A DNA stretch of 64,000 nt from Neosynechococcus sphagnicola sy1 (GCF_000775285.1 NZ_JJML01000008.1:70399-134398), one strand, 5' to 3'. Counted from the first letter of the stretch, positions 17,976-28,691 are shown. Translations and numbers: made by a program. Notes: generated by a model not told the origin, from the letters alone.

Positions 17976-20774
17976 CTAGTGTCGTGATAGATACCAGCGA
18001 ATCACCAGTTTCTCCAGTTCAATCCAGACAAATAGCAGGGAACTAAAGCCAAGGCAGATCAACAGCTCTAGCAGCGACAGGTAGTGGGTGCCAAAGAAGC
18101 TCCGGAGCGGTGCCACATAAATCAGCAGCAGTTGCAAGATCAAAGTCACCGCGACGGAACTCAAAATCCAGGGATTGGACAGTTGATTAATTTCTACCGC
18201 CAATCGGAGGTTGGAACGAATGGCGATCGCATGGCCCATCTGGGACAAACACAGGGTGGTAAACACCATGGTTTTCCAGCGATCGCGATCTAATAGATCA
18301 GACTGCACTTGCGCCGTGTAGTGATAGCTCCACACCATTAGCACGATCGAGATCATAGCCAGCACCAGCCCAATCCGAATCATGTACGATCCCAATCCTC
18401 TGGCAAAGATACTTTCCTTGGGATTTTTGGGGGGGTGTTGCATCACACTGGGGCGTCCTGGTTCTACCGCTAGCCCCAAGGCAGGAATTCCATCGGTGAC
18501 TAGGTTCATCCACAGGATTTGTAGAGGGGACAGGGGCACACCTCCTAGTCCTAACAGCGGCGCAGAGGCGATGGTCAAGACTTCCCCAATGTTACTGCCC
18601 AGGATATAGCGAATAAACCGCCGGATATTAGTGTAGACAACCCGACCCTCTTCGGTGGCGGCAATGATGGTGGCAAAGTTATCGTCCAGCAGAATCATAT
18701 CGCTGGCCTCTTTACTGACATCGGTGCCGGTAATGCCCATGGCCACGCCAATATCTGCTTGTTTTAAGGCGGGGGCATCATTCACCCCATCCCCCGTCAT
18801 CGCCACCACATGACCTCGCCGCTGGAGTGCCTGGACAATGCGTAATTTGTGTTCCGGGGAGACACGGGCATAGACACTCACCTCCGTCACCAGGGCTTCT
18901 AACTCTGCTGGACTCAATTGTTCCAGTTCCCGGCCGGTGAGGGTGCGATCCCCTGGGTGGACAATGCCCAGATCCTCGGCGATCGCCCAGGCAGTGAGTT
19001 GATGGTCGCCCGTTATCATCACTGGACGAATCCCAGCGATGCGACAACGACGCACCGCCTCGCGGACTTCCGGACGGGGGGCATCCAGCATTCCCACCAA
19101 ACCGAGCCAGGTTAAGTTCTGTTCACTGCTATCTTCCGAGTGCTCGGGGGGAATTGCCCCTAAGGCTTGACTGGCAAAACCCAAGACCCGTAGCCCCCGA
19201 CTTGCTAGGTGGTTATTCTCTGCCAGAATCTGCGATCGCTGTTTCTCCGTCAGGGGGTGGGGGCGATCGCCTACCTGAATCTGGGTGCAGCGCTCTAGGG
19301 TCAATTCTGGGGAGCCTTTGGTGAACATCCGGTAGGTGGGCCCCTGACCCTCCTGGACAATCACACTCATGCGCTTACGTTCTGAGGAAAAGGGAAACTC
19401 CGCCACCCGAGGGAAGTGACTGGCTTGTTGCGCTTGTTCCAACCCTGCCTTACCCGCCAGAGTCAGGAGCGCTCCTTCTGTGGGGTCACCCAGAACCTGC
19501 CACTGCCCATTCTCACGCTGCAAAATGGCATCATTGCACAGAACACACGCCAGTAAGAGCGCTTGCAATTCGGGTTGTTCAGCAGGCAGAAGGCATTGGG
19601 AGGCAGCGCTACTGAGGAACTCACCCGTAGGGGTGTAGCCTTCTCCGGTGACTTGCAGCTGATGCTGATCGGTGAAAATTGCCTGCACCACCATTTTGTT
19701 TTGGGTCAGGGTGCCCGTCTTATCGGAGCAGATAGTGGTCACAGACCCCAGGGTTTCCACCGCAGGCAACCGCCGAATCAGGGCGTTGCGGCGAACCATG
19801 CGCTGGGTACCCAAGGCAAGGGTAACGGTAATCACCGCCGGCAACCCTTCTGGGACAACCGCCACTGCCATGCTCAGGGACACCTGCACCAAATCTTCAA
19901 AGTTCTCCGGGGTATGGAGGGTGCCAGCCGTCACGACGATCACCACCAAGGCCAATGCCCCTAGGACGAGGATGTTCCCCAATTGGGTCATGCGCTTTTG
20001 CAGCGGGGTGGGTTCTGACTCAACGGCCTGGAGGTCGGTGGCAATTTTCCCCAGTTCTGTCGCCATCCCCGTGCTAGTGACTAAGACGGTGGCACGCCCC
20101 TGTACGACTTCGGTGCCGGTGAATACCAGGTTAATGCGATCGCCCAGTTCGGTGGAGTCGGGTAGGACCAAATCCGCCTCTTTGTTAACAGCGATCGCTT
20201 CTCCCGTTAAAGCAGCTTCCCGAATTTGCAGGTTGGCAGCCTCCAACAACCGCCCATCGGCAGCAATTTTCACCCCCGCCTCTAAAAGCATCACATCTCC
20301 CGGCACCACTTCCTTCGCAGAGACTTCGATGGGTCTGCCGCCTCGAATCAGCCGCACACTGCCGGAAGATAGGCTCTTAAGGGCAGCCAGTGCCTTTTCA
20401 GCGCCACTTTCTTGCAGATAGCCCAGCAAACCGTTGAGCAACACCACCACCAGAATGGCAATGGCATCCTTGGGAAACATCGGTTTGCCCTCAGCGATCG
20501 CCTCGCGAATATCTAGACCAGCTGAAATCACCGCAACGGCAATCAACATCAACAGCATCACGTTTTTGAACTGATCCCAAAGGATTTCTAGGGAGCTACG
20601 CCCCCCGGTCTCTTGCAGTTCATTCCTGCCGTAACGTTGCAGCCTTGCCGTCACCTGATCCGTCGTCAAGCCCTGGGTGCGATCGCCCTGAAGCTTTTCC
20701 ACCGCCTGATCTTCAGAGATCCCATGCCAGGCAACCGTTGTTGGATCTAAATTCTGGGTTAGGGAGTCTGACAT
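17976..20774 (-). CDS. pacL: P-type cation ATPase, Ca2+ (SERCA/PacL) type
   Basis: A 932-residue P2A-like ATPase. The N-terminal cation_ATPase_N region contains [13 protein letters not shown] and [11 protein letters not shown]. It has an actuator [10 protein letters not shown], the phosphorylation motif [12 protein letters not shown] (Asp351), a nucleotide-binding domain, and the hinge [20 protein letters not shown]. About ten membrane helices are expected; the M4 motif [20 protein letters not shown] carries the PEGL typical of Ca2+ pumps. It exports Ca2+ (or a related cation) using ATP. Family membership is certain; ion specificity is inferred. No regulatory signal was seen in the 350 bases upstream. 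Confidence 0.93.
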   Translation of the reverse strand: MSDSLTQNLDPTTVAWHGISEDQAVEKLQGDRTQGLTTDQVTARLQRYGRNELQETGGRSSLEILWDQFKNVMLLMLIAVAVISAGLDIREAIAEGKPMFPKDAIAILVVVLLNGLLGYLQESGAEKALAALKSLSSGSVRLIRGGRPIEVSAKEVVPGDVMLLEAGVKIAADGRLLEAANLQIREAALTGEAIAVNKEADLVLPDSTELGDRINLVFTGTEVVQGRATVLVTSTGMATELGKIATDLQAVESEPTPLQKRMTQLGNILVLGALALVVIVVTAGTLHTPENFEDLVQVSLSMAVAVVPEGLPAVITVTLALGTQRMVRRNALIRRLPAVETLGSVTTICSDKTGTLTQNKMVVQAIFTDQHQLQVTGEGYTPTGEFLSSAASQCLLPAEQPELQALLLACVLCNDAILQRENGQWQVLGDPTEGALLTLAGKAGLEQAQQASHFPRVAEFPFSSERKRMSVIVQEGQGPTYRMFTKGSPELTLERCTQIQVGDRPHPLTEKQRSQILAENNHLASRGLRVLGFASQALGAIPPEHSEDSSEQNLTWLGLVGMLDAPRPEVREAVRRCRIAGIRPVMITGDHQLTAWAIAEDLGIVHPGDRTLTGRELEQLSPAELEALVTEVSVYARVSPEHKLRIVQALQRRGHVVAMTGDGVNDAPALKQADIGVAMGITGTDVSKEASDMILLDDNFATIIAATEEGRVVYTNIRRFIRYILGSNIGEVLTIASAPLLGLGGVPLSPLQILWMNLVTDGIPALGLAVEPGRPSVMQHPPKNPKESIFARGLGSYMIRIGLVLAMISIVLMVWSYHYTAQVQSDLLDRDRWKTMVFTTLCLSQMGHAIAIRSNLRLAVEINQLSNPWILSSVAVTLILQLLLIYVAPLRSFFGTHYLSLLELLICLGFSSLLFVWIELEKLVIRWYLSRH

Positions 20775-21125
20775 GGCAAGAATGATCGGGTGTAAAGGAC
20801 ACAGTCGCCGGACAAAATCATCGCTTTCACCGAGTCGTCAGCCTCAGCAGTAAATCATGGCTGACAGCAGATAGTCACCAAATCTGATGGTAGATGTCAG
20901 TCTAGGGGAGTTGTCTATCACCGACTACAGCTTAACTGATGGTTGTGATAGGCAGCAGCGTCAAGGGGAAACCTTGGATTGAGAAAGGGGAAGGTGCCGG
21001 GAGTCGGAAGGCAGAATGGAACGAACTCCTAACGCCTGCCTTTTGGATTCCTCGCATCTCAGGCTTTTCCAGCTGGAGTTGCTAGCCCGGTAATGGATGC
21101 AGGCGGGAGGCTTCATGCCTTGGCA
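20775..21125. other. Intergenic region, no gene recognised
   Basis: A 350-base gap between the ATPase start and the end of the DUF938 gene. No ORF with protein-like composition, tRNA or T-tailed hairpin was found. It must hold the ATPase promoter, which I cannot place. Confidence 0.5.
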
Positions 21126-21786
21126 TTACCCTGGTAATAATTGAAAGACCACGGACAAATTATTCGCTGGCATGGCATAGGTCTGGAGGAGGGAGAGCTG
21201 ATGCGTTTGGGCAATGGCTACCACAGCTTCCAGATCCCGGATGCCCCAAGCTGGATTTTGCATCTGTAGACTTTCATCAAAGGCTGCATTGCTGGGAGCG
21301 GTATGTCGACCCCCCCTGCTTAAATGGGCCATATAGGTAGAGAATGCCACCTGGGGGTAAAATCCGCTGCGCCCCTGCCATTAAGCCTAAACACGCTGAC
21401 CACGGGGCAATATGAATCATATTAATGTTGACCATCGCCACAATGGGTTCAGGGATTATCCCTGACAAATCCTCGGAGGCGTGATCCCGTTCCAGCGGCC
21501 AAACTGGGTTGTGGACATCAAGGGCGATCGGGGGATACAGGTGCTCTCCAGGGCAATGTTCCCGCCAGGCCGCAATGCTGGCGAGGGCAAGGGGATTGGG
21601 GTCTGAGGGCAGCCACTTGCGAGGATGCAGGCGAGGGGCAAAGAAGACGGCATGTTCTCCGGTGCCACTGGAAATTTCTAGAACGGTGCCCGTGGGTGGC
21701 AAGACTTGTAACAGGATCTCCAAAATCGGTAGGCGATTGCGTTGGGTGGCAGGGGCGTATTGTCGGGCGTCTAGGAACTCAGACAT
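21126..21786 (-). CDS. DUF938 SAM-dependent methyltransferase-like protein, frameshifted
   Basis: About 219 residues after correction. The first frame (21786 to ~21315) begins MSEFLDARQYAPATQRNRLP and has the SAM-binding glycine loop VLEISSGTGEHAVFFA, SDPNPLALASIAAW and VNINMIHIAPW. The second frame (to 21126) gives HTAPSNAAFDESLQMQNPAW and GIRDLEAVV. Removing one base from the C7 run at 21310-21316 restores YGPFKQGGRHTAPSNAAFD, the expected DUF938 junction. The family is a class I methyltransferase fold of unknown substrate. The gene stands alone on the minus strand. Confidence 0.85.
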
Positions 21787-22009
21787 CGGGAATGGGGAGA
21801 GAAGAGTTTGTAAGTTGAGGTGGGCTGCATCAGTTCAGCGATCGCGATCGAGGTCAATCCGTACACAATTGCCATCGTTACGTCATCCTGCTGCAACAAC
21901 CACCTGTCAAGCTAGACGCATTTGGTGAGTTGACTCCTCACACCATCCTGCCTCCAGCTCACTCCTCTGGGGGTTTTATTGTGGGGAGACCAGGTCTGAC
22001 TTGGGGTCG

Positions 22010-22408
22010 CTATAGGGCAGGATGTACCAGAGAACTGGGTTCGGGTTGCGGAGATCCCAAGGAGGGCAATGGGTTTCGGAAGGTCACCCAGCCCCCACAA
22101 ACAGCCGCCACAAGACCTAAAAACAAGGTGCCACTTGCAAAAGTGAGGAGGGAGGTGTTCCGGGTGAAGCCAAAATCCCTTAACAGGCGCACAAAGGGCT
22201 GACTCTGTCGGCGTAACATCCGTTCCGGTGCTAAGCGTCTGAAGGTAAAGGGATCACGCACATAGTGTCCACTCCAGCTCACCACCAGATGCTGCTGACA
22301 GGAAGGACACACAAGGAGTCCGCTCAGAACTTGATTGGGGTGAGCCGTACTGACTCGCCGACAGAAGGGACAAGAGGTAACGTCGCTGTTGAAGGTATGA
22401 GCGTCCAT
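22010..22408 (-). CDS. Zinc-ribbon membrane protein, conserved hypothetical
   Basis: A 132-residue protein with two CxxC pairs at the N-terminus (SCPFCRRVS and LVCPSCQQHL) that probably bind zinc, and one membrane helix near the C-terminus (SLLTFASGTLFLGLVAAVCG). The function is unknown. It lies 125 bases downstream of bciB on the same strand and may be co-transcribed. Confidence 0.65.
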   Translation of the reverse strand: MDAHTFNSDVTSCPFCRRVSTAHPNQVLSGLLVCPSCQQHLVVSWSGHYVRDPFTFRRLAPERMLRRQSQPFVRLLRDFGFTRNTSLLTFASGTLFLGLVAAVCGGWVTFRNPLPSLGSPQPEPSSLVHPAL

Positions 22409-22533
22409 CAGAATTGCCGGATGAGAACTCCCCCTGTGGAGCCAGGGTTGATATTGCTAGTTGATCTCCAGTTTACTGCGGTGACAGGGTGTTTACTCCC
22501 CTTCGGGATCGGCAAACAATCACAGAATCATGA

Positions 22534-23727
22534 CTACTCAGGCAGTTTGTACTGGGACACAATCCGCTGGGCATAGTCAGGCACATGGGCTGCCAATTTT
22601 TCTGGATAGTGGCGTTTAACATACAGATAGTTACGGGTGAAGTGAGAATCAATCGAAAACCGAGCATATTCCAATCCTTTGGGGCCAATTTTTTCAATCA
22701 CCACCCCCATCAACCGCGCTGCCCACATCGGTAAGGTAACCCCTTGGTCATAGGCAGGAATACTTTGCTGGACAGCCTGACGGCGATCGCCCTGAGACAC
22801 CACTGGCTGCGTCTCTAACTGATCTTGAACCAGATCTAACATCTCCTGCCCCCGTTGATTGCGAACAACAATCCATTGCCAGCCAAAGGGAGCGCCCATA
22901 TAACCCACCACCAAATCCGCCAGGGAATTTACATAGTCAAAGCAGGTCATACAAGACGGAGCAAACACATCCTTGAGTTGATTGGTTTTCAACCCAAAGA
23001 AGGGGACGGTTTCGACGGAACCATCTTCGTGTTTAAAGTGGACGCGGAAGTCCTGCATAAACTCGTAGTGCACCACTGTCTCCGGCGAACGGCTGGTGGT
23101 TTCCAGGAATTTCTGCAATCCAGCACGGGTAACGTTGTCGACGCAGGGTGTCCCCAATACATAGAGCTTTTCTAGACCCAGCTGCTGTTCCACTGCTCGC
23201 AGGGCTTGAATCTGACAGCCAACCCCGATGACGAGTAACCGCTTCATCCCCGATTGCTCAATCTGTTCCAGCACCGACAGGTTGGGAGAGAGGGTGGGCT
23301 TGTTTACCCGTGCTGCCAAGATTTCTTCCGGGGTTCTCGCCAGGATAGGCTGGGGTTGAAAGCGATCGGTGTCGGTATTTTGGACACAAACGACCCCTTC
23401 GACTTGCCCTCGATTCAGCATCTGAATGGCAATGCTGCTGACAATTCCTGTCCACTGCGCCCCTGGAATCGGGTCAGTTTTCCGGGCGGCCACCATCTGT
23501 TGATGGACTCCGAAGTACCAGTCATCAGGGTGCTCCAAGTTGCGGCTGCGACCGTGGGCTTGGGCCTCTAGCTCTGCAACTTGCTGGTTGAGAAAGGCAC
23601 AGGCTGTTTTGACGTAGTGGATGTAATAGGTGTCACACAGTCCACACTCGCTACAGAGTTCTTTGGCAGGACGGCGACTGGATGATTTTAAAGCCCTAGC
23701 TTTCAGGTGAGGTTGCACCGCAGTCAT
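22534..23727 (-). CDS. bciB: Ferredoxin-dependent divinyl chlorophyllide a 8-vinyl reductase (BciB type)
   Basis: A 397-residue member of the F420-hydrogenase beta-subunit (FrhB/FdhB) family used in chlorophyll synthesis to reduce the 8-vinyl group. The N-terminus has ELCSECGLCDTYYIHYVKTA, a cluster-binding CxxCxxC arrangement; later Cys pairs appear in GVGCQIQAL, TPCVDNVTR and APSCMTCFDYVNSLADLVVG, consistent with two 4Fe-4S clusters and FAD. I use the ATG at 23727 (MTAVQPHLKA); a start three codons earlier is possible. It is divergent from nblA across a region with a strong dyad. 7-hydroxymethyl chlorophyll reductase is a close relative and could be an alternative. Confidence 0.85.
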   Translation of the reverse strand: MTAVQPHLKARALKSSSRRPAKELCSECGLCDTYYIHYVKTACAFLNQQVAELEAQAHGRSRNLEHPDDWYFGVHQQMVAARKTDPIPGAQWTGIVSSIAIQMLNRGQVEGVVCVQNTDTDRFQPQPILARTPEEILAARVNKPTLSPNLSVLEQIEQSGMKRLLVIGVGCQIQALRAVEQQLGLEKLYVLGTPCVDNVTRAGLQKFLETTSRSPETVVHYEFMQDFRVHFKHEDGSVETVPFFGLKTNQLKDVFAPSCMTCFDYVNSLADLVVGYMGAPFGWQWIVVRNQRGQEMLDLVQDQLETQPVVSQGDRRQAVQQSIPAYDQGVTLPMWAARLMGVVIEKIGPKGLEYARFSIDSHFTRNYLYVKRHYPEKLAAHVPDYAQRIVSQYKLPE

Positions 23728-23936
23728 ATTCAACACGGGTTAATGAAAAGGCCACTGTTTGATCAAGATACCGCAAGCGTTTCACCCCTTCATAGATTAT
23801 TAAGAGATGCTGCGAAGAACCCGCTTGAATTTTGTCGCGCTGCAGATTGTGCCCTTAACTGCGTCGCCTTCGCTGGATCTCTGACCCTCGACCCAAGCCA
23901 GCCATATCCACAACGAAATAAAAGTGTCAACAAAAT

Positions 23937-23962
23937 GTAAATAATTTGCTACAATAATTTAC
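23937..23962 (+). promoter_or_regulatory. AT-rich dyad over a probable nblA promoter
   Basis: A 26-base near-perfect inverted repeat: arms GTAAATAATT and AATAATTTAC match in 9 of 10 pairs around a TGCTAC centre. It contains TACAAT (23950-23955), a good -10 candidate, with TGTCAA about 19 bases before it. It lies in the bciB/nblA divergent gap. A response-regulator or NtcA-like factor is possible, but the spacing does not match the canonical NtcA GTAN8TAC box. Confidence 0.45.
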
Positions 23963-24090
23963 ATAAAGCAACAAAGCGACAGACCTAGTCCTGGAACCCG
24001 GTTTCCAAGGATCATTACATTAGGCTCTGGGTTAGTCCTGACAGCATCAATCGGAAAGATTTCGCTCAAATGGGGGCATCAGAGGTCACT

Positions 24091-24300
24091 ATGGATCAGA
24101 TCATGGAACTCACCTTAGAACAAGAATTTAGGCTCAGAAGTTTTGCTGATCTAGTCAAGCAAATGTCCCGTGAACAAGCTCAAGAGTTCTTAATTGAACA
24201 GAACCAGCTGATGATGATGCGGGAAGCGATGTATCGAGAGCTGCTGAAACAAGAGTGGAAATTGAATCTGGATGACGCTCGTCCTGATTTAGTAGTTTGA
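24091..24300 (+). CDS. nblA: Phycobilisome degradation protein NblA
   Basis: A 69-residue NblA. ELTLEQEFRLRSFADLV, then MSREQAQEFLIEQNQLMMMR and EAMYRELLKQEWKLNL match the family's helical hairpin and its C-terminal phycobiliprotein/ClpC-binding part. NblA tags phycobilisomes for Clp-mediated breakdown during nutrient or light stress. The longer reading from 24070 adds seven atypical residues; AGAGG before ATG 24091 favours the shorter form. A leader of about 130 bases separates it from the proposed promoter. Confidence 0.92.
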   Translation: MDQIMELTLEQEFRLRSFADLVKQMSREQAQEFLIEQNQLMMMREAMYRELLKQEWKLNLDDARPDLVV

Positions 24301-24424
24301 TGGTCAGGGCGTTCTGCACCTCTGGGGTTTGCAGGAGAGGTGAAATGGGGAAGACAGCTTGAAGTCTCCAATATTCAGAAATTCATTCATGCTCCGACTC
24401 AATTAGCAATACAGGTAGAGAAAC

Positions 24425-24787
24425 ATGTTCAAATTCTTCCGGTTCATTCCCATTCCTGAACTCATCCAGGATAAGTCACGGGTGAGTGCGCTCAAAGATC
24501 GACTTGATTGGGGGGAGCCAGCTCTGACCATTGTTGATGTCAGGGATAGAAATGCCTACAACGCAACCCGCATCATGGGAGCCATTGCAATGCCCATGGA
24601 CGAACTTGTTGAGCGGGCGCTTGCTAGCCTTGAGCTGATTCGTGACATTTATGTTTACGGCGAGACAGATGAACAAACTGCCAAAGCCGCATCTCATCTT
24701 CGCAAGGCAGGTTATGAACACGTTGCCGAACTGATAGGTGGATTACCTGCCTGGAAGAAAGCCAGATATCCAGTTGAAGGAGTTTAA
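24425..24787 (+). CDS. Rhodanese-like domain protein lacking the catalytic Cys
   Basis: A 120-residue single-domain rhodanese fold: LTIVDVRDRNAYNATRIMGA, PMDELVERALASL, DIYVYGETDEQTAKAASHLR and AELIGGLPAWKKARYP. The active-site loop that normally starts with Cys reads YVYGETDEQT, so sulfurtransferase activity is unlikely and a binding or regulatory role is more plausible. It lies 125 bases after nblA; the IS630 element begins 18 bases downstream, so its native terminator may have been displaced. Confidence 0.85.
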   Translation: MFKFFRFIPIPELIQDKSRVSALKDRLDWGEPALTIVDVRDRNAYNATRIMGAIAMPMDELVERALASLELIRDIYVYGETDEQTAKAASHLRKAGYEHVAELIGGLPAWKKARYPVEGV

Positions 24788-24804
24788 AAGACAATTATTT
24801 GTCT

Positions 24805-24833
24805 TATAGCCATTCCTACTCTAATGAGATACA
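24805..24833 (+). repeat. IS630 terminal inverted repeat (left)
   Basis: Begins TATAGCCATTCCTACTCTAA and differs from the right end at four positions. The left TA is the likely duplicated target. Confidence 0.9.
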
Positions 24834-25768
24834 GCAGCAACAATGAGAGAACCAGTTACGAATGTTCTCAAGAGAGATTTGGTTGAAAGCCGATTCAAGA
24901 GCCAAGGCGAGGTCAGGATAATTACGAGCCTTGATCGATCGTAAAATCTGCTTGATTTTAGTCCAGGCATTTTCAATGGGGGAAAAATCAGGAGAATAGC
25001 GGGGTAAATAAATCAAAGTAGCTCCCGCTTGTTCAATTAAAGCTCTGATCTCAGCTCCCCTATGAATCGAGCAATTATCCATCAAGACACAGGCTCCCGG
25101 CCATAACTGCGGCACTAATCGCTGAGCAATGAACGCTTCAAAGGTGAGTCCATCAGTAGACCCTAACAGGCTCACTTGGGCAATCACACCTTTAAGGGAT
25201 AAAGCCCCAATCACCGAGACATTTTTGCCTCGGTTGGAAGGACGATTTCCTCTGGCTCTTTGCCCTTTAAGGGCACGGGCAAGTAAGCGGTTCAGGCAGA
25301 GGTTGACTCCCGATTCATCAATAAAAATCAGGTTCTTGGGATCAAAAGCTCGAATGATCTGCCAATAGTCAAACCGCTCTAGCTGCACGGCCTCACTTTC
25401 TTTTTCACTGGGGTGAAGCGTTTTTTTAGGGTAATTTGAAGCCTCTGGAGCATCCGAGCGGTGGTTGAGCGTCCTATCCTGACCCCAGTTGCTTGCTCCA
25501 GTTGATCGCGAAGCTCCTCTAGGGTGGCATCATTATTGGCTTCTACAAGCTGTTTTAAAACTTGGAGTTGAGGTTCATTAAGTTTAGTGGGGGTTTGGAG
25601 CGTGCGAACTTTAGGGGCAATGTCCCCACTCTGTCGATATTGCTTGAGCAGTTTGTAGATGAAGCTTAAGGCGACTCGAAAGCGCTTCGCTAGCTTTCGT
25701 TGAGAGATGCTCTCGCTGTTGTAGGTGTCGATAATTTTCTGGCGTAGATCGACCGAATAGGCTTTCAT
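24816..25768 (-). CDS. IS630 transposase, expressed by -1 frameshift
   Basis: The first frame (25768 to 25379) gives a helix-turn-helix half: VDLRQKIIDTYNSESISQRK, LAKRFRVALSFIYKLLKQYR and a second HTH (RIGRSTTARMLQRLQITLKK). The second frame (to 24816) gives the DDE catalytic half: LIFIDESGVNL, LMDNCSIHRG and YLPRYSPDFSPIENAWTKIK (D, D, E of the IS630 DDE domain). The frames join at the A7 run 25421-25427 (coding strand CTAAAAAAACGC), where the zero frame reads CT(A AAA AAA)C, a properly phased slippery heptamer. A -1 slip yields KKTLHPSEKESEAV, the family-like reading. Frameshifted expression is common in this family. Confidence 0.88.
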
Positions 25769-25822
25769 GGCAAGGAGGTGTATCGGTTCTAAATATTTTA
25801 TCTCCTACCTTCTCTCTATGAT

Positions 25823-25851
25823 TGTATCCCACTGGAGTGGGAATGGCTATA
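25823..25851 (-). repeat. IS630 terminal inverted repeat (right)
   Basis: Reads, on the minus strand, TATAGCCATTCCCACTCCAG and continues to match the left end in 25 of 29 positions. Confidence 0.9.
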
Positions 25852-25901
25852 TAGAAATTCCCCAATGAGTGGGGTGCAGCTCCTGGATTAGAATTCAGGA
25901 G

Positions 25902-25945
25902 CCAGGATTCAGAATATAGAAGGGTTTTGTGATTCTGAATCCTGG
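25902..25945. repeat. Perfect 14-bp inverted repeat downstream of UPF0182
   Basis: CCAGGATTCAGAAT (25902-25915) and ATTCTGAATCCTGG (25932-25945) pair perfectly around a 16-base loop. A second imperfect palindrome lies at 25881-25900. Such AT/CCTGG-type hairpins are often dispersed cyanobacterial repeats; here it could also end transcription of UPF0182 (stop at 26003). Confidence 0.6.
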
Positions 25946-26002
25946 GTTCTTCCGCCAGAATCTACTGCATAGCAGTGAGAACGCTATATCGCTCAATATG
26001 GG

Positions 26003-28691
26003 TTATTTAACCTCCTGCATGGGCGGATCTTTTTGAGGCTCTTCAGCAAACAAATCCCTGAAAGCGTCTTCAAATGTTGGTTGCATAACAACTCGGTCTT
26101 CGTAGGCCAAAATGACCCGGGTTAGCTCAGGCAAGCGACTGTCTTCGGCCTCCAAATAAAGTGGCTGCACGTATAACAGCGAGTCTCCAACGGGAATGAT
26201 CAGCATACTGCCACGGTTAACACGAGAACCTTGTTGATTCCACAGTGAGAGTTGCTGAGCAATCAGGGGATTTTGATTAATTCGTGCCTCTACCTGTTGT
26301 GGACCGAATACTAAGCTCTGTCGAGAGAATTCATACACCAAAAGCTTCCCATACTCTTCACCATCACACCGTGCTGCCATCCAGGCAATTAAATTTTGTT
26401 TGTTGGCTGGGGTGAAGGGTGTCAGCAGCACAAACTCTGCCGGTTGAGTGGTTGTAGTTGACGTTCCGGGGTGGGCAGCGTTTCTTAAGGTTGAAAGTTC
26501 GAGAATTAAGTAATAGGGCTCCATGGATTGCAACCCTCCAGTTTGAGCTGCCTTGGAAAGCCATAGAGATGAGTCTTGATTGAGGGAGGAATCCTGACTA
26601 GGCGACAGAGCATTCCGATGGGGTCGAGCCTCTTGAGGAATCTGCCAGGGGTCTTCTTTGTTATAGAACACCTGGGGATCAGTCATGTGGTAGGTTGCAT
26701 ATTGCTGGGTCTGCACCTGGAAGAGATCAATGGGATACCGCAGGTGCTGTCGCAAGGAGATCGGCATCTTCTCGAGCGGTTTGAAGAGCGTCGGGTACAG
26801 ACGGTGGTAGGTCTGGACGATGGCATCTTTGGGGTCAGCGATGTAGAAATCAACGCTGCCATGATAGGCATCTACAACAACTTTGACGGAGTTGCGAATG
26901 TAATTGAAACTGTTGGGAGGGGGAGCGGGTTCGGAGTAAGGGTAGCGATCGCTGGTGGTGTAGGCATCCAGCACCCAGTAGAGATTCCCCTCCGTTGCCA
27001 CCATGTAGGGGTCGCGATCATACTTTAAAAATGGAGCAATAGTCTTCACCCGCGTGACAATTTGCCGCCGCAACAGGAGCTTACTAGCGGGTGTAAACTC
27101 ATCGCTAAGTAAGATGCGAGAGTCTCGAAAGTACCAGGCATAGAGCAACCGTTGCCAAAACTGGCCAACGGGCATTCCCCCAGTCCCTTGGTAGCTGCCA
27201 TAAATATTTTCTTCGGCCTGTGGGTAATCTAGCTCCAATGCCTTGGTATTAACATAGACATCCGTATCTGTTAATTCCCCATAATAAATTGCTGAATTTT
27301 GGATTGGGATTGCTTTCTGGACTGCGGCATTCACCGCCCGAGGTGGGATATCTTTAATAAAGAAATCCGGCAGACCCACCCGCGTCACCACGTTGACTGG
27401 ACTCAGGGTAATGCCGTAGCCGTGCGTATAAAAGAAGTGTCGATTCACCCAGGTTTGAGCCCGTTCCGGCACTAAGGAGAAATCCAACTCCCGTGCTGAA
27501 TGCATCACCTGCCTGAGGGTCCCGTCAATGGTATACCGATCAATATCAACCGACGGGAACTGGTAGTAAGGGCGAATTTCCTGCAATTGGCGATAGGCCT
27601 GGAGCAATGGTTCACTATCCCAAAGGCGAATATTCCTCAACGTCGCCGCATACTTTTGTAAGGCATCCGCCTTCAGGGTATTACCCACGGTGAAGGACTG
27701 AATGTCTACCTGGCCTAAATTGAAGCCTTGGCGGGTGAATTCAATAGTTTTTTTCGATGTAAGGACGGTCGCGTTCTAACTCATTTGGTAAAACAATGAG
27801 CTTCTGGACGGCTGCCGGCAGTACCCCACCCACTAGAAAGGAACTCAATCCATACCCTGCTAACAGCACCAAGAGGGGAGAGAGACGACGCCAATCCCAC
27901 TGTAAGGAGTCGCCAGTGGCAGTTTTGACCACCACTAAGTTAGGTTTGCGCATCGATAGCCAACCGCAGGCGATCGCACTGACGATACAGACCCCGACCA
28001 GAAAGGTATTGGCGGGAAGTTGAAACTGAATATCGGTATAGTTGGCACCGGCAAAAGAGCCACGGGTTGAGTAAAGCAAACTGTAACGGCTCAACCAATG
28101 CCCCCATGCCAAGAGCAGAAACAAACCGCCCCCCAAGAATAACAGGTGGCGTTGAGCCGCCATGAGGACAGGAATGGCAGGCAGCATTGCTAACAAGGTA
28201 GATCGGCGATAGTAAATCACTCCCACCAACCCAAAAATCAGCACCCCAAGACCCAGAGACCACCCCTGGAGGAACTGCCACATCGGCAAGCTAAAGAGGT
28301 AGAAGCCAATGTCATGGCCAAAAACCGGCTCAGTGGTACCCACGGGTACCTGGTTCAGCCAGGTCAGGATCGTAAACCATTGAGTTGCAGCCAACCCTGC
28401 CATGCCGGCACTGAAGAGGAGGACGATTCCCCGTCGCCAACCCTGCTTTTCTCCGACCCAGGCCAGGTGAATAGGAATACCGATCACCGGCAGCAGCAGC
28501 ACCCAAACTACCAGCCAAACGATCCAGGGTGCTAACCACCCAATCCGCCAAGCTTGGAAATATCCGAGTTCAGTAAACCAGGTGCTATCAATCCATAACA
28601 AAACCGCCCAATCTAGGAGTAAATCTCCTGCCAACAAGACTAGGGGCAGTGCGATCGCCAGCCGAACCCATCGAGAGGACTTTAAAGACAT
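26003..28691 (-). CDS. UPF0182 family membrane protein, frameshifted
   Basis: About 895 residues after correction. The first frame (28691 to 27741) contains about seven membrane helices (ALPLVLLAGDLLLDWAVLLW; PWIVWLVVWVLLLPVIGIPI). The second (to 26003) is the large soluble part: NRHFFYTHGYGITLSPVN, YYGELTDTDVYVNT, KYDRDPYMVATEGNLYWVLD and YLEAEDSRLPELTRVILAYE. Removing one base from the T7 run at 27748-27754 gives ERDRPYIEKTIEFTRQGFNL, as expected for the family. The function is unknown. The split is at a homopolymer rather than a domain boundary, so it is a sequence or mutation event, not two genes. Confidence 0.9.

Larger units (their letters stand above)
24805..25851 (-). mobile_element. 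IS630-family insertion sequence
   Basis: About 1047 bases. Terminal inverted repeats of 29 bases (24805-24833 and 25823-25851) match in 25 of 29 positions and begin TATAGCCATTCC. Both ends are TA, agreeing with the TA target of IS630/Tc1 elements, so the outer TA pairs are probably the target duplication. It encodes one transposase in two frames. The element appears intact. Confidence 0.9.

Noticed and set aside
19672-20421. Plus-strand ORF of 249 residues opposite the P-type ATPase
   Set aside because: Serine/arginine-rich antisense shadow with no motifs.
23937-23952. NtcA box GTAN8TAC upstream of nblA
   Set aside because: The spacing is ten rather than eight bases, so the consensus is not met.
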